From assembly GCA_964559125.1 (NCBI GenBank), contig CAZLGW010000032.1, positions 1-64,000 on the forward strand: a stretch of 64,000 nucleotides of DNA. The letters run 5' to 3'. A program made the translations under genes and the position numbers. The notes below the pieces were generated by a model. That model had not been told where the DNA came from. It saw nothing but the letters and a program-made list of their open reading frames with translations, and searched no databases. This DNA is from Ravibacter sp964559125 (GTDB lineage: Bacteria > Bacteroidota > Bacteroidia > Cytophagales > Spirosomataceae). Positions 53,473-63,271 of the stretch are shown piece after piece (within the stretch, counting starts at the first letter, position 1; every line of letters starts with the position of its first letter).

Positions 53473-54699
53473 ATGGAAAATCAGAAGTGGTTCCGCACCT
53501 ATCTGTTTATTTGGTCGGGACAGTTTATATCGATGCTCAGCAGCTATGCGGTCAATTTTGCCGTGATTATCTGGCTGAGCCTTCATTATCAGTCTGCGGA
53601 AGTACTGGCTTTTGCCGGAATCGCCGGCATGCTTCCCCAGGCTGTGATCGGCCCGTTCGCGGGTGTTTTTATCGACCGCTGGGATCGAAAAAAGGTAATG
53701 ATCTTCTCAGACACCTTTATTGCCCTTTGTACCTGGGCCATGACTTTTGTCCTGAACGACGACGGCGCCGATCTTATCTGGATTTACCTGCTGCTGGGGT
53801 GCCGCTCGGTGGGGACCGCCTTTCATTCTCCGGCGATGCAGGCTGTAGCGCCCCTGATTGTTCCGGAAGCTGCGTTGCTGCGGGTGTCAGGAATTAACCA
53901 GATGCTGCAATCGGTGAGCAGCATTGCCGGTCCGGCTCTGGGGACCCTGGCCATCACTTATTTTCCCATTTCAAGAGTGCTTTACCTGGACGTGTTCGGC
54001 GCCCTGGCAGCGGTCACATCGTTGTTTTTTGTCACCATTCCCCGCCTGAAAACCGGTGGCGAATCTTCTGTTTCGGCAGTTCTGACTGAACTGAAGGAAG
54101 GGTTCCAGGCCATCTATATCAATCGCGGACTCGGCTTCCTGTTTCTGTATGCGATGATCGCCACCTTTTTTATCATGCCGGTTGCGGTGATGTTCCCTCT
54201 TCTTACTACAGGGCATTATGCCGGTGGGAAATGGGAGATGAGCCTGATCGAAATCGTATGGGGTATAGGAATGCTTGTGGGCGGATCGCTCCTGGGATTA
54301 ATGCGGGTGAGTATTTCCAAAGTGATCCTTGTCAATGCGATGCATATCATCCTGGGACTTACTTTTGTATTATCGGGTTATTTCCCAGCCTCGTGGTTTA
54401 TCGGTTTTGTTTTGCTGACAACTATAGGCGGGATCGGGATGTCAGTCTTTTCGGCAGCATTTATGACCATTATCCAGGAAGAAGTGGCCCCCCAAATGCT
54501 GGGCCGCGTGTTTTCGCTTTACTTCAGCATGGCGGTGCTTCCCAGTATCATCGGCCTGCTGTTTACCGGGTTTGTCGCTGAAATGATAGGTGTTGCCAAT
54601 GCGTTTGTAATATCCGGGGCCATGATGATGCTGGTAGGGGTCGTCTCATTTTTCACGCCGGTACTGATGCAGTTAGGGAAAGAAAAAAGTCAGTCATGA
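53473..54699 (+). CDS. MFS efflux transporter (MefA/EntS-like)
   Basis: A 408-residue, 12-helix major facilitator protein. It starts FRTYLFIWSGQFISMLSSYA and has the inter-helix motif GVFIDRWDRKKVMIFSD (motif A type); a long central loop (FQAIYINRGLGFLFLYAM) leads to the second half. The layout matches the MFS_3/enterobactin-macrolide exporter group, which pumps drugs or siderophores out of the cell. It overlaps the next membrane-protein gene by 4 bp. The 206-bp upstream region has a possible leader peptide and paired arms. Confidence 0.88.
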   Translation: MENQKWFRTYLFIWSGQFISMLSSYAVNFAVIIWLSLHYQSAEVLAFAGIAGMLPQAVIGPFAGVFIDRWDRKKVMIFSDTFIALCTWAMTFVLNDDGADLIWIYLLLGCRSVGTAFHSPAMQAVAPLIVPEAALLRVSGINQMLQSVSSIAGPALGTLAITYFPISRVLYLDVFGALAAVTSLFFVTIPRLKTGGESSVSAVLTELKEGFQAIYINRGLGFLFLYAMIATFFIMPVAVMFPLLTTGHYAGGKWEMSLIEIVWGIGMLVGGSLLGLMRVSISKVILVNAMHIILGLTFVLSGYFPASWFIGFVLLTTIGGIGMSVFSAAFMTIIQEEVAPQMLGRVFSLYFSMAVLPSIIGLLFTGFVAEMIGVANAFVISGAMMMLVGVVSFFTPVLMQLGKEKSQS

Positions 54700-55400
54700 T
54701 AGAATTTCCGCCACCTTCGGTTTACCCTTTCGGCATCCGCGTAGACGAGCCGGTAGCGACGCTCACCGACCTGCTGGTTTCGGCGGTTTCCCTGTACGCC
54801 TACCTGCGGATGAAGCGCAAGGGGCTGAATGCCTGGTCGCAGGTTCATTTCCGCCACTATTTCCTGCTGGTATCCGTCGCTACGTTGCTCGGCGGGTTGA
54901 TAGGGCACGGTTTCCTGTATGCATTCGGCTTTGCATGGAAGCTGCCCGGATGGATCGTAGGCATTGTTTCTGTAGCGCTCGTTGAGCGGGCTGCCATATC
55001 GCATGCACAGCGCCTGATCCGGCCCGGGATAGGCAGATTTTTCCTCGTTTTCAACATCATTGAAATGATCGCGATCCTGGTTGTCACCATTGTCACGCTC
55101 GATTTCAAGTGGGTGGAGTATCACAATGGGTACGGGTTGATCGTTAATGTGGCAGGTTTCCACGGCTATGCCTGGTACAGGACGAAAGACAGAGGGAGCC
55201 TGATTATTCTGGGCGCAGTAGGTATTACGGCGATCGCGTCGGTCGTATTTACCCGTCACCTCTCGCTGCATACATGGTTCAACTACATCGATATAAGCCA
55301 CGTACTGCTGGCGATCGCCGCTTATGTGATGTACCTGGGGGCTATCAGGCTCGATACGAGGGGACAGAAGGTGCGGGGGGCAATCTTTCAAAAAAAGTGA
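54696..55400 (+). CDS. Hypothetical polytopic membrane protein (DUF6962-like)
   Basis: A 234-residue protein with about seven membrane helices, starting FPFGIRVDEPVATLTDLLVS in pattern (positions about 10-28) and containing HFRHYFLLVSVATLLGGLIG and HAFGFAWKLPG-like segments. It resembles Bacteroidota DUF6962-type proteins, with no known role and no catalytic motif. Its start overlaps the MFS stop (ATGA), so the two are translationally coupled and may work together. Confidence 0.75.
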   Translation: MIEFPPPSVYPFGIRVDEPVATLTDLLVSAVSLYAYLRMKRKGLNAWSQVHFRHYFLLVSVATLLGGLIGHGFLYAFGFAWKLPGWIVGIVSVALVERAAISHAQRLIRPGIGRFFLVFNIIEMIAILVVTIVTLDFKWVEYHNGYGLIVNVAGFHGYAWYRTKDRGSLIILGAVGITAIASVVFTRHLSLHTWFNYIDISHVLLAIAAYVMYLGAIRLDTRGQKVRGAIFQKK

Positions 55401-55448
55401 TACCTTGGCAAGCCGGTTCCGTTTAGCCGGTATGAGGAAAATACAAAT

Positions 55449-56474
55449 ATGTACAGTTTTAAGAACGATTACAGCGAAGGCGCCCACCCCCGCATTCTCG
55501 AGGCGCTCGTTGAAAACAACACTTCCCAGCAGCAGGGGTATGGCGAGGACGAGTATTCTATACGTGCGTGTGAGCTGATCCGGGCGAAGTTGGGAAACCC
55601 GTATTCGGCCGTTCACCTGGTATCGGGCGGCACGCAGGCAAACCTGGTGATGATTGCTTCAGTCCTCAAACCGCATGAGTCGGTTATTTCGGCTGCTTCA
55701 GGACATATCTTTCGTCACGAGACAGGTGCTATCGAAGCTACGGGCCATCGCATCGAAATTATCGCTACGCCCGACGGAAAGCTGTCGCCGGAGCTAATCG
55801 CGGACTTTCTCCTGGAGGTGGAAGAAGTGCATATGTGCCGGCCGCGCATGGTTTACATATCCAACTCCACCGAACTGGGAACTCACTATATGAAGCAGGA
55901 ATTGGTAGCCCTCCGGGAGTACTGTGAGAAGAACGATCTGTACCTTTATCTCGACGGGGCCCGCCTCGGTTCGGGCCTTGATGCCGGCGATATCAGCTTT
56001 GCCGATCTCGGCAGGTATACTGATGCCTTTTACATCGGTGGGACTAAAAACGGCGCGTTGCTGGGAGAAGCTATCGTGATCAATAATGCGTCCTTACAGG
56101 AATATTTCAGCTATCATCTGAAAATGCGCGGAGCGCTGCTGGCAAAGGGCCGGGTACTGGGCGTCCAGTTTGCGACGCTGTTTGCCGACGACCTTTACTT
56201 TGAAATCGGTGCGCATATGAACCGTACAGCCGCCATGCTGACGACTGCCTTCACGCAGTTGGGCTACGGCTTCCTTGCGCCTTCCAGGACAAACCAGATT
56301 TTCCCGATCCTTCCGGAGACGGTGATCGCGGGACTTCAGGAGAATTATGATTTTTACACCTGGCAGAAAACAGATGATGGGAATGCGGCTATAAGGCTGG
56401 TGACCAGCTGGGCTACGGGAGATGAGATTATCGAACGGTTTGCAGAAGATCTGGCTCGTCTTACTAAGAGTTAG
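55449..56474 (+). CDS. Threonine aldolase-like PLP enzyme
   Basis: A 341-residue fold-type I PLP enzyme of the beta-eliminating lyase/low-specificity threonine aldolase group. It shows NDYSEGAHPRILEAL at the start, VSGGTQANLVMI (about 59-70), the Asp of YLDGARLGSGL that contacts the PLP ring, and the Schiff-base Lys in YIGGTKNGALLGEA. It would split L-threonine or L-allo-threonine to glycine and acetaldehyde. Length is normal. It stands alone, 48 bp after the DUF6962-like gene. Confidence 0.9.
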   Translation: MYSFKNDYSEGAHPRILEALVENNTSQQQGYGEDEYSIRACELIRAKLGNPYSAVHLVSGGTQANLVMIASVLKPHESVISAASGHIFRHETGAIEATGHRIEIIATPDGKLSPELIADFLLEVEEVHMCRPRMVYISNSTELGTHYMKQELVALREYCEKNDLYLYLDGARLGSGLDAGDISFADLGRYTDAFYIGGTKNGALLGEAIVINNASLQEYFSYHLKMRGALLAKGRVLGVQFATLFADDLYFEIGAHMNRTAAMLTTAFTQLGYGFLAPSRTNQIFPILPETVIAGLQENYDFYTWQKTDDGNAAIRLVTSWATGDEIIERFAEDLARLTKS

Positions 56475-56498
56475 AATAGCTTCTGCGTGGCTTAGGAG

Positions 56499-56867
56499 TT
56501 ATGCGAGAGAATGCAACCCCAGCTTATTCCCTTCGCTGTCGGTAAACAGCGTATAATACCCCATTTCCGGTCCAATCTCCGTTTTGGAAACAAGTATTTC
56601 TCCCCCGTTTGCTTCTATTCTGTGGGCAACCGGCTGCAGGTCGCTGCCGGCATCCAGGTAGATAACGGCGCCGTCGGAGGAAGGTTTATATCCGCTTCCA
56701 TGGATGAGCTGTACAAAAACACCTTCACCATCGTTGGGAAACAGTCCCATTTGTATCCCGTCCATTTCAACTTTTTCGATGCTTATTTCTAAAACTGCTT
56801 CGTAGAATGCGATCGCCCGGAGAAAGTCGCCGGTAGGGATTTCTATTATTGAAACTATATTTTTCAT
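56499..56867 (-). CDS. VOC-family protein
   Basis: About 122 residues from the Met at 56867. A single VOC domain with paired modules: IVSIIEIPTGDFLRAIAFYE at the start, and MGYYTLFTDSEGNKLGLHS at the end. It is similar in layout to the VOC protein at 47290-47670. No clear metal-ligand set was identified. A perfect -7 element, TAGCTTTG on the minus strand (56901-56908), lies 33 bp upstream and supports this start. Confidence 0.87.
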   Translation of the reverse strand: MKNIVSIIEIPTGDFLRAIAFYEAVLEISIEKVEMDGIQMGLFPNDGEGVFVQLIHGSGYKPSSDGAVIYLDAGSDLQPVAHRIEANGGEILVSKTEIGPEMGYYTLFTDSEGNKLGLHSLA

Positions 56868-56900
56868 GGGGAAATTAATTAGACAATTAGACAATTGTTT

Positions 56901-56908
56901 CAAAGCTA
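56901..56908 (-). promoter_or_regulatory. Candidate -7 element of the second VOC gene
   Basis: On the minus strand this reads TAGCTTTG (TANNTTTG). The -33 element is not clear. Confidence 0.45.
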
Positions 56909-56949
56909 CAGCTTCTTTGCAGGTCAGTAATTGTATAAATGCGACAGCT

Positions 56950-57771
56950 CTAGTCGTGTCTGTAGAAAAGGGAGGAAAGGGCCATTTTATCGTCTTCGGG
57001 AAAGGCTCCGGGTGTCGTTCCGGTGAATTCCCGGAAATCTCTTATAAAATGGGCCTGGTCGTAGTATTCGCTTTCATAGGCAATCTCCGTAAGGCTTTCG
57101 GCCTTCCGGTTGAGCAATAATTTCAATGCGGCCTGCAACCTTATGACCTTGCCCAACTGCTTGGGACTAATGCCGATCTGTTTCAGGAATTGCCTTTCGA
57201 GCTTTCTTCTTTTGGGAAGGTCTTCCTTCAAAATAGCGTGGATAGAAGTGCTTCCACCGGTAGTCAGCAGCATATCGACGGTCGATTTTACAATCCCGTC
57301 TATAGTAGCTTCGCTTATGAATCTTTCCAGGAGAAATTTTTCCACGATTGCTATACGTGCAGCAGTATTTTCCGCCAGGATAATCTTTTGTTCCAATTCC
57401 TTTGCCTGTTCTTCCCCAAACAGGAATTCAAGCGGTGTTTCCTTATTGGCCAGCTCGCTAACCGGTATGGTGACGAAATTTGCAAAGCCGTATGGATAAA
57501 ACCGTATAGCGAAAGTGTTGACGTATCCTGTCGGCTCGATATAGAACGGATCGATGGTCTGACCGAGCACCATAGCGCGGGGCTGAAGGATGAATTCGTC
57601 CCGGGAGATGTATCGCCTGATGTCGTCGCCGAGAATAAAGGCCATTTCGATGCAGCCGTCAGGAATAATACGTTGCCTCTGGGGACTGTCGGACGGAGGC
57701 ACCTCTAAAGTCCAGTAACACTTTATAAGAGATTTTAAATCGTCGTGGGGTTGAAAGGTCCGGTAATCCAT
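56950..57771 (-). CDS. AraC-family transcriptional regulator
   Basis: A 273-residue regulator. The N-terminal domain (about 1-160) is of the DUF6597 type (LKSLIKCYWTLEVPP; RIIPDGCIEMAFILGD), and the C-terminal domain (about 165-265) has two helix-turn-helix units, the second seen as YYDQAHFIRDFREFTGTTP. The effector is unknown. It is transcribed toward the VOC gene (56499-56867) and may regulate it; the 82 bp between them include that gene's promoter. Confidence 0.9.
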   Translation of the reverse strand: MDYRTFQPHDDLKSLIKCYWTLEVPPSDSPQRQRIIPDGCIEMAFILGDDIRRYISRDEFILQPRAMVLGQTIDPFYIEPTGYVNTFAIRFYPYGFANFVTIPVSELANKETPLEFLFGEEQAKELEQKIILAENTAARIAIVEKFLLERFISEATIDGIVKSTVDMLLTTGGSTSIHAILKEDLPKRRKLERQFLKQIGISPKQLGKVIRLQAALKLLLNRKAESLTEIAYESEYYDQAHFIRDFREFTGTTPGAFPEDDKMALSSLFYRHD

Positions 57772-57917
57772 GGGTCGGGAACACGCATTAGTGACGTCGT
57801 AACGGCTAAGATAGGGTAATTATATGATTTTTTGGGAAGCCGGAAAGATAATGGGGACATTTGGAACGAAGAGCGTTCCGGGAATGCATTTCATTCGAGG
57901 GTGTCCCTAAAAGGTTG

Positions 57918-57925
57918 TATATTTG
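57918..57925 (+). promoter_or_regulatory. -7 element of purL
   Basis: TATATTTG is a perfect TANNTTTG, 20 bp before the start codon chosen for purL (57946). It supports that start over the in-frame upstream codon at 57832. Confidence 0.6.
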
Positions 57926-57945
57926 CACCGTCATTTATAGCTATC

Positions 57946-60900
57946 ATGATTTACTTTTTTGGTAATAATTCCGCTTCAGTTTTTGCAGTACAATCCGATC
58001 AGATTCTGGCACCCGCAGACGTCGAAAAGCTTAACTGGCTTTTTGGTGAGGCATCGCTGATCGACTCTAAGGAGCTTAGCGATTTTTTTGTAGGTCCGCG
58101 GGCGACGATGATCACACCCTGGAGTACCAATGCCGTCGATATTACCCGCAACATGGGGATCGGCGACATTCTCCGTATAGAAAAGTTTGTCAGGGTGGAA
58201 GAAGGGTACGAAGACTTCGATCCTATGCTGTTCCAGAAGTATGCCCGCCTGGACCAGGCTATATTTACCATCGATATAGAACCTTCACCGATCCTGGAGA
58301 TAGATGATATCGCGGCCTATAACCAGAGCGAAGGGCTTGCTTTGAGCGACGAAGAGGTGGAGTATCTTCATAACCTGGCCGAAAAGCTTGGTCGTAAGCT
58401 GACGGACTCAGAAGTGTTCGGTTTCTCGCAGGTAAATTCAGAGCACTGCCGCCATAAGATTTTCAACGGTACTTTTGTGATCGACGGCGAGGAGAAGGAA
58501 AGCTCCCTTTTCAAGCTGATCAAGAAGACTTCCCGGGCGAATCCTAACGATATTGTCTCTGCTTATAAAGACAACGTGGCCTTTTTAAAAGGTCCGCGTG
58601 TTGAGCAGTTTGCACCCGGAAGAGCCGATATAGCCGATTATTACGCGGTCAAGGAATTTGACTCCGTCATTTCCCTGAAAGCCGAAACCCATAATTTCCC
58701 CACGACGGTGGAGCCGTTCAACGGCGCAGCTACCGGTTCAGGGGGAGAGATCAGGGACCGTCTTGCCGGTGGGCAGGGCTCCCTTCCCCTGGCAGGAACT
58801 GCCATCTATATGACAGCCTATTCGCGCCTGGAAGCCGGCAGGAACTGGGAAAACGGCATGGAAGAACGTCCATGGCTGTACCAGACCCCGGTGGATATCC
58901 TGATCAAGGCTTCCAACGGAGCTTCCGACTTCGGGAATAAGTTCGGCCAGCCGCTTATTACCGGGTCTGTGCTGACTTTCGAGCATGAGGAAAACGGACG
59001 TAAGCTCGGCTATGATAAGGTGATCATGCAGGCAGGTGGCGTTGGTTACGGCAAGCTGGAGCAATCGGTAAAGAAAGAGCCCCGGCCGGGTGACCAGGTA
59101 GTCATTATGGGTGGAGACAATTATCGTATCGGGATGGGTGGAGCTGCCGTATCATCGGCCAATACCGGGGCTTTCGGTTCCGGGATCGAGCTGAATGCTA
59201 TCCAGCGTTCTAACCCTGAGATGCAGAAAAGAGTAGCCAATGCGATACGCGGACTCGTGGAAAGTGATGAAAACCCCATCGTATCCATACACGACCATGG
59301 CGCCGGGGGGCATTTGAATTGCCTTTCGGAGCTGGTGGAAAGTACGGGCGGGCATATTGACCTCGACAAGCTGCCGGTGGGAGATCCTACGCTTTCGGCG
59401 AAAGAAATTATTGGAAACGAGTCGCAGGAAAGAATGGGACTGGTGATCGGGAAAGAGCATATCGATACACTGAAAGAGCTGGCCGAACGCGAAAGGGCTC
59501 CGATGTTTGTCGTAGGAGAGGTGACGGGCGATCACCGTTTTACCATAGAATCGCGCACGACCGGGGCCAAGCCTATGGATTTTGCGTTAGCAGATATGTT
59601 CGGCAGTTCGCCCAGGACCATCATGGATGATCAGACGGTAGCGGCCGGCTATCGCCCGCTGGAATACGACGAAAGCCTGGCGGAGACTTACCTGGAACAG
59701 GTGCTACAACTGGAGGCGGTAGCCTGCAAAGACTGGCTGACCAATAAAGTAGACCGGTGTGTGGGAGGAAGGGTAGCCAAGCAGCAATGTGCGGGTCCGC
59801 TCCAATTGCCTTTAAATAATTGCGGGGTGATGGCCCTTGACTACAAAGGGAAAGACGGTATCGCTACTTCGGTAGGGCATTCGCCACTGACCGCGCTGAT
59901 CGACGAAGCGGCCGGTAGCCGTAACGCGGTAGCCGAGGCGCTGAGCAATATCGTGTGGGCCCCGCTGAAAGGCGGTCTTAAAAGCGTATCGCTTTCGGCC
60001 AACTGGATGTGGCCCTGCAGGAACCCGGGTGAAGACGCTCGGCTTTATAACGCCGTGGAAGCCTGCTCCGACTTCGCTATCGCGCTTGGGATCAACATCC
60101 CTACCGGGAAGGATTCGCTTTCAATGAAGCAGAAATATAAGGATGCCGAGGTAATAGCTCCCGGCACGGTGATCATATCGGCCGCCGGGCATTGTACCGA
60201 CATACGGAAAGTGGTGGAGCCGGTATTAAAGAAGAACGGCGGTTCCATTTATTATATCGACCTCTCCGGCGACAGGCTGAAGCTGGGCGGATCGTCGCTG
60301 GCGCAGGTATTGAATACCATAGGGTCGGAAGCGCCCGACGTGAAAGATGCGGAACAGTTCAAAGTGATTTTCAATACCCTGCAGGAGCTGATCGGCCTGG
60401 GAATGATCGAAGCCGGTCATGATATCGGCAGCGGAGGCCTGATCACGACCTTGCTGGAAATGACATTTGCCGATGTGGACCTGGGCGCCCGGATCGACCT
60501 GAGCTCCCTGGGCGAAACCGACCTGGTGAGGGTTTTATTCGCTGAGAATATCGGGGTAGTGATCCAGGCCCGTGAGGAAGCGGAGACGGTCCTTTCGGAG
60601 CGCGGAATTGTTTACCATAAAATAGGAAAGCCGGTCTCGAACGCCGAGCTTACTGTTGCGCTTAACGACAAGACCCTGCTGCTGGATGTAGCTCATCTGC
60701 GTGATGTCTGGTATAAAACCTCCTACCTGCTGGATATACGTCAGAGTGGCGGAGCAAATGCAAAAGCGCGCTATGAGAACTATAAGGTTCAGCCACTGAA
60801 ATACCGTTTCCCTGAAGGGTTTACCGGTAAAAAACCGGTGTTCGCGGATAAGCCGAGACCGAAGGCTGCCATCATCCGGGAAAAGGGGAGCAACTCCGAA

Positions 60901-61599
60901 AGGGAGCTTGCCAACGCGCTGTACCTGGCCGGGTTTGATGTGAAGGATATCCACATGACCGACCTGGTTTCGGGCAGGGAAACTCTTGAAGATGTACGGT
61001 TCATCGGTGCTGTGGGAGGTTTCTCCAACTCGGATGTGCTGGGTTCAGCCAAAGGGTGGGCCGGAGCCTTCAAATACAATGAAAAGGCACGTACTGCACT
61101 GGAGCACTTTTTCAAAAGGCCCGATACCCTGTCGATAGGGATTTGCAACGGCTGCCAGCTTTTCGTGGAGCTCGGCTTGATATACCCCGACCATGAACAG
61201 CATCCCCGGATGCTCCACAACGACAGTCACAAGCACGAAAGCATATTCACTTCAATCGCGCTTCAGGAAAATGATACGGTGATGTTCTCAGGCCTGGCGG
61301 GCGCAGTGCTCGGAGTATGGGTATCGCACGGGGAGGGCAAGTTTTACCTGCCTTATGCAGAAGATCAGTATAAGATTGTCGGGAAATACGGTTACGAGGC
61401 TTACCCGGCCAATCCTAACGGTTCGGACTATAATACGGCTGTACTGGCCGACAAGACCGGAAGGCACGTGGTCATCATGCCGCATATAGAGCGGTCGCTG
61501 TTCCAGTGGCACTGGGCGCATTATCCCGACGGCCGGGGCGACGAGGTTTCGCCGTGGATGGAGGCTTTTGTAAATGCCCGGAAGTGGATGGATCAATAG
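57946..61599 (+). CDS. purL: Phosphoribosylformylglycinamidine synthase (large, single-chain)
   Basis: About 1217 residues from the Met at 57946, the size of single-chain PurL/FGAM synthase. The N-terminal domain is followed by the two-domain synthetase core (SQVNSEHCRHKIFNG; LKAETHNFPTTVEPF; IVSIHDHGAGGHLN; TGKDSLSMKQKY) and a C-terminal glutamine amidotransferase (about 950-1217) with the nucleophile Cys in ICNGCQLF and a catalytic His in VSHGEGKF or nearby. It makes FGAM from FGAR, glutamine and ATP in purine synthesis. The longer frame from 57832 has no family similarity. Confidence 0.95.
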   Translation: MIYFFGNNSASVFAVQSDQILAPADVEKLNWLFGEASLIDSKELSDFFVGPRATMITPWSTNAVDITRNMGIGDILRIEKFVRVEEGYEDFDPMLFQKYARLDQAIFTIDIEPSPILEIDDIAAYNQSEGLALSDEEVEYLHNLAEKLGRKLTDSEVFGFSQVNSEHCRHKIFNGTFVIDGEEKESSLFKLIKKTSRANPNDIVSAYKDNVAFLKGPRVEQFAPGRADIADYYAVKEFDSVISLKAETHNFPTTVEPFNGAATGSGGEIRDRLAGGQGSLPLAGTAIYMTAYSRLEAGRNWENGMEERPWLYQTPVDILIKASNGASDFGNKFGQPLITGSVLTFEHEENGRKLGYDKVIMQAGGVGYGKLEQSVKKEPRPGDQVVIMGGDNYRIGMGGAAVSSANTGAFGSGIELNAIQRSNPEMQKRVANAIRGLVESDENPIVSIHDHGAGGHLNCLSELVESTGGHIDLDKLPVGDPTLSAKEIIGNESQERMGLVIGKEHIDTLKELAERERAPMFVVGEVTGDHRFTIESRTTGAKPMDFALADMFGSSPRTIMDDQTVAAGYRPLEYDESLAETYLEQVLQLEAVACKDWLTNKVDRCVGGRVAKQQCAGPLQLPLNNCGVMALDYKGKDGIATSVGHSPLTALIDEAAGSRNAVAEALSNIVWAPLKGGLKSVSLSANWMWPCRNPGEDARLYNAVEACSDFAIALGINIPTGKDSLSMKQKYKDAEVIAPGTVIISAAGHCTDIRKVVEPVLKKNGGSIYYIDLSGDRLKLGGSSLAQVLNTIGSEAPDVKDAEQFKVIFNTLQELIGLGMIEAGHDIGSGGLITTLLEMTFADVDLGARIDLSSLGETDLVRVLFAENIGVVIQAREEAETVLSERGIVYHKIGKPVSNAELTVALNDKTLLLDVAHLRDVWYKTSYLLDIRQSGGANAKARYENYKVQPLKYRFPEGFTGKKPVFADKPRPKAAIIREKGSNSERELANALYLAGFDVKDIHMTDLVSGRETLEDVRFIGAVGGFSNSDVLGSAKGWAGAFKYNEKARTALEHFFKRPDTLSIGICNGCQLFVELGLIYPDHEQHPRMLHNDSHKHESIFTSIALQENDTVMFSGLAGAVLGVWVSHGEGKFYLPYAEDQYKIVGKYGYEAYPANPNGSDYNTAVLADKTGRHVVIMPHIERSLFQWHWAHYPDGRGDEVSPWMEAFVNARKWMDQ

Positions 61600-61623
61600 G
61601 GTTTCGGACTAATTGAAAACGTT

Positions 61624-62490
61624 ATGTCTCAAAAGGCGACCGCTTTAAAGGCCGTTTATTTCAGCATTGCCGGCAATCTCGGACTAGCGCTGGTGAAAGG
61701 TCTTGCGGGCGTTTTCGGAAACTCCTTCGCCCTGGTAGCCGATGCGATAGAATCTACTTCCGATGTGTTTTCCTCCGTTCTGGTGCTCCTGGGATTGAAA
61801 TATGCCCATCGCGACGCCGACGATAACCATCCCTACGGACACGGAAGGATAGAACCGCTGGTTACTTTTGTGGTGGTGGCTTTCCTGGTCATTTCAGCGG
61901 CGATTATAGCCATGGAGAGCATCAGAAACATCAGAACTCCCCATGAGCAGCCTTCTGCCTGGACGCTCTGGGTGCTCGGTGTCATCATCGCCTGGAAGGA
62001 AATTTCGTACCGGCTCGTCATAAAGAAAAGCAGTGAAACCCACAGCTCATCGCTGAAAGCAGACGCATGGCATCATAGAAGTGACGCCATTACCTCACTG
62101 GCGGCTTTCGCCGGGATCTCAATCGCTTTATGGCTGGGGGAGGGGTATGAATCTGCCGACGACTGGGCCGCTTTGCTGGCATCGGGCGTTATCCTTTACA
62201 ATTGCTACACCATTTTCCGCCCGGCCCTGGGCGAGCTGATGGATGAGCAGGTTTATGATGAACTGGTAACGGAGATCAGGCGGGTCTCGATAACGGTGAA
62301 AGGAGTTTTGGGCACTGAAAAGTGTTATGTACGGAAATCCGGTATGTTTTATTACGTGGATCTCCACGCAATCGTCGACGGCAGGATCACCGTATCGGAA
62401 GGCCACTACCTGGCCCACCGACTGGCCGATACATTAAAGGAAGAAATCCCCAACATAGGCAACGTGCTGGTACACGTCGAGCCTGAATAG
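61624..62490 (+). CDS. Cation diffusion facilitator (CDF) metal transporter
   Basis: A 288-residue inner-membrane metal exporter: six membrane helices in the first 200 residues, with the metal site HADDNHPYGHGR-type loop (DADDNHPYGHGR, about 64-75) and paired Asp/His in the SLKADAWHHRSDAITS segment (about 136-151). The cytoplasmic C-terminal domain (about 205-288) ends NVLVHVEPE. It exports Zn2+, Fe2+ or Mn2+ in exchange for protons; the metal is not decided. It follows purL by 24 bp and precedes truA by 19 bp, so it may be co-transcribed with both. Confidence 0.93.
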   Translation: MSQKATALKAVYFSIAGNLGLALVKGLAGVFGNSFALVADAIESTSDVFSSVLVLLGLKYAHRDADDNHPYGHGRIEPLVTFVVVAFLVISAAIIAMESIRNIRTPHEQPSAWTLWVLGVIIAWKEISYRLVIKKSSETHSSSLKADAWHHRSDAITSLAAFAGISIALWLGEGYESADDWAALLASGVILYNCYTIFRPALGELMDEQVYDELVTEIRRVSITVKGVLGTEKCYVRKSGMFYYVDLHAIVDGRITVSEGHYLAHRLADTLKEEIPNIGNVLVHVEPE

Positions 62491-62509
62491 AACGGATCAG
62501 GGCAGACTT

Positions 62510-63271
62510 ATGCGCTATTTTATAGAACATGCTTACCACGGCGGGGCCTACTGCGGCTGGCAGATCCAGCGTAACGGGATCACCGTCCAGCAGGTGCTCG
62601 AGGAAAAGCTCGGGGTACTGCTCCGGGAGCAGGTCAGGCTGGTAGGCAGCAGCAGGACCGACACCGGCGTACACGCCTGCCGGCAGTATGCGCATTTTGA
62701 TACGGCAGTAGCGCTGCAGGATACGGCAGACCTTGTTTTCCGCCTGAACGGTATGCTGCCGTTTGACATTGCCGTAGCGCGCATCATACCCGTTGCAGCC
62801 GACGTCCATTCCCGTTTTGATGCGGTTTATCGCCGGTATTGCTATAAGATGGTCCGGAAGAAAGACCCTTTTTTACAGGGACAGGCTTATTATTTCCGGA
62901 AAGAGCTGGATATGGAGAAGATGAATGAAGCTGTAGGCATCTTGTTGAAACACCGCGATTTTGAAAGCTTCAGTAAAATCCATACCGACGTCAATCACTT
63001 CGAATGTGATATTATGGAAGCCTACTGGGAAGCTGAGGAGCGGAGTCTCTGGAAATTTCACATAAAGGCCAACCGGTTCCTGAGAGGGATGGTCAGGGCT
63101 TTGGTAGGAACCCTGCTGGAAGTGGGAGAGGGGAAACGCACTATTGCTTCTTTTGAAGACCTGATCCTGGCCAGGAACAGAAAAATGGCGGGACCGCAGG
63201 CCCCGCCGCATGGTTTGTATCTGGTAGAAGTAGGATATGAACCGGATACGCTGATCTACAGATCCGAATAA
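62510..63271 (+). CDS. truA: tRNA pseudouridine synthase A
   Basis: A 253-residue enzyme that makes pseudouridine at positions 38-40 of the tRNA anticodon stem. The catalytic Asp51 lies in GSSRTDTGVHA, and FDAVYRRYCYKM and NRFLRGMVRALVGTLLEVG are family motifs. Length is normal. It starts 19 bp after the CDF gene, and its 3' end overlaps the convergent NIPSNAP gene by 16 bp. Confidence 0.96.
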   Translation: MRYFIEHAYHGGAYCGWQIQRNGITVQQVLEEKLGVLLREQVRLVGSSRTDTGVHACRQYAHFDTAVALQDTADLVFRLNGMLPFDIAVARIIPVAADVHSRFDAVYRRYCYKMVRKKDPFLQGQAYYFRKELDMEKMNEAVGILLKHRDFESFSKIHTDVNHFECDIMEAYWEAEERSLWKFHIKANRFLRGMVRALVGTLLEVGEGKRTIASFEDLILARNRKMAGPQAPPHGLYLVEVGYEPDTLIYRSE

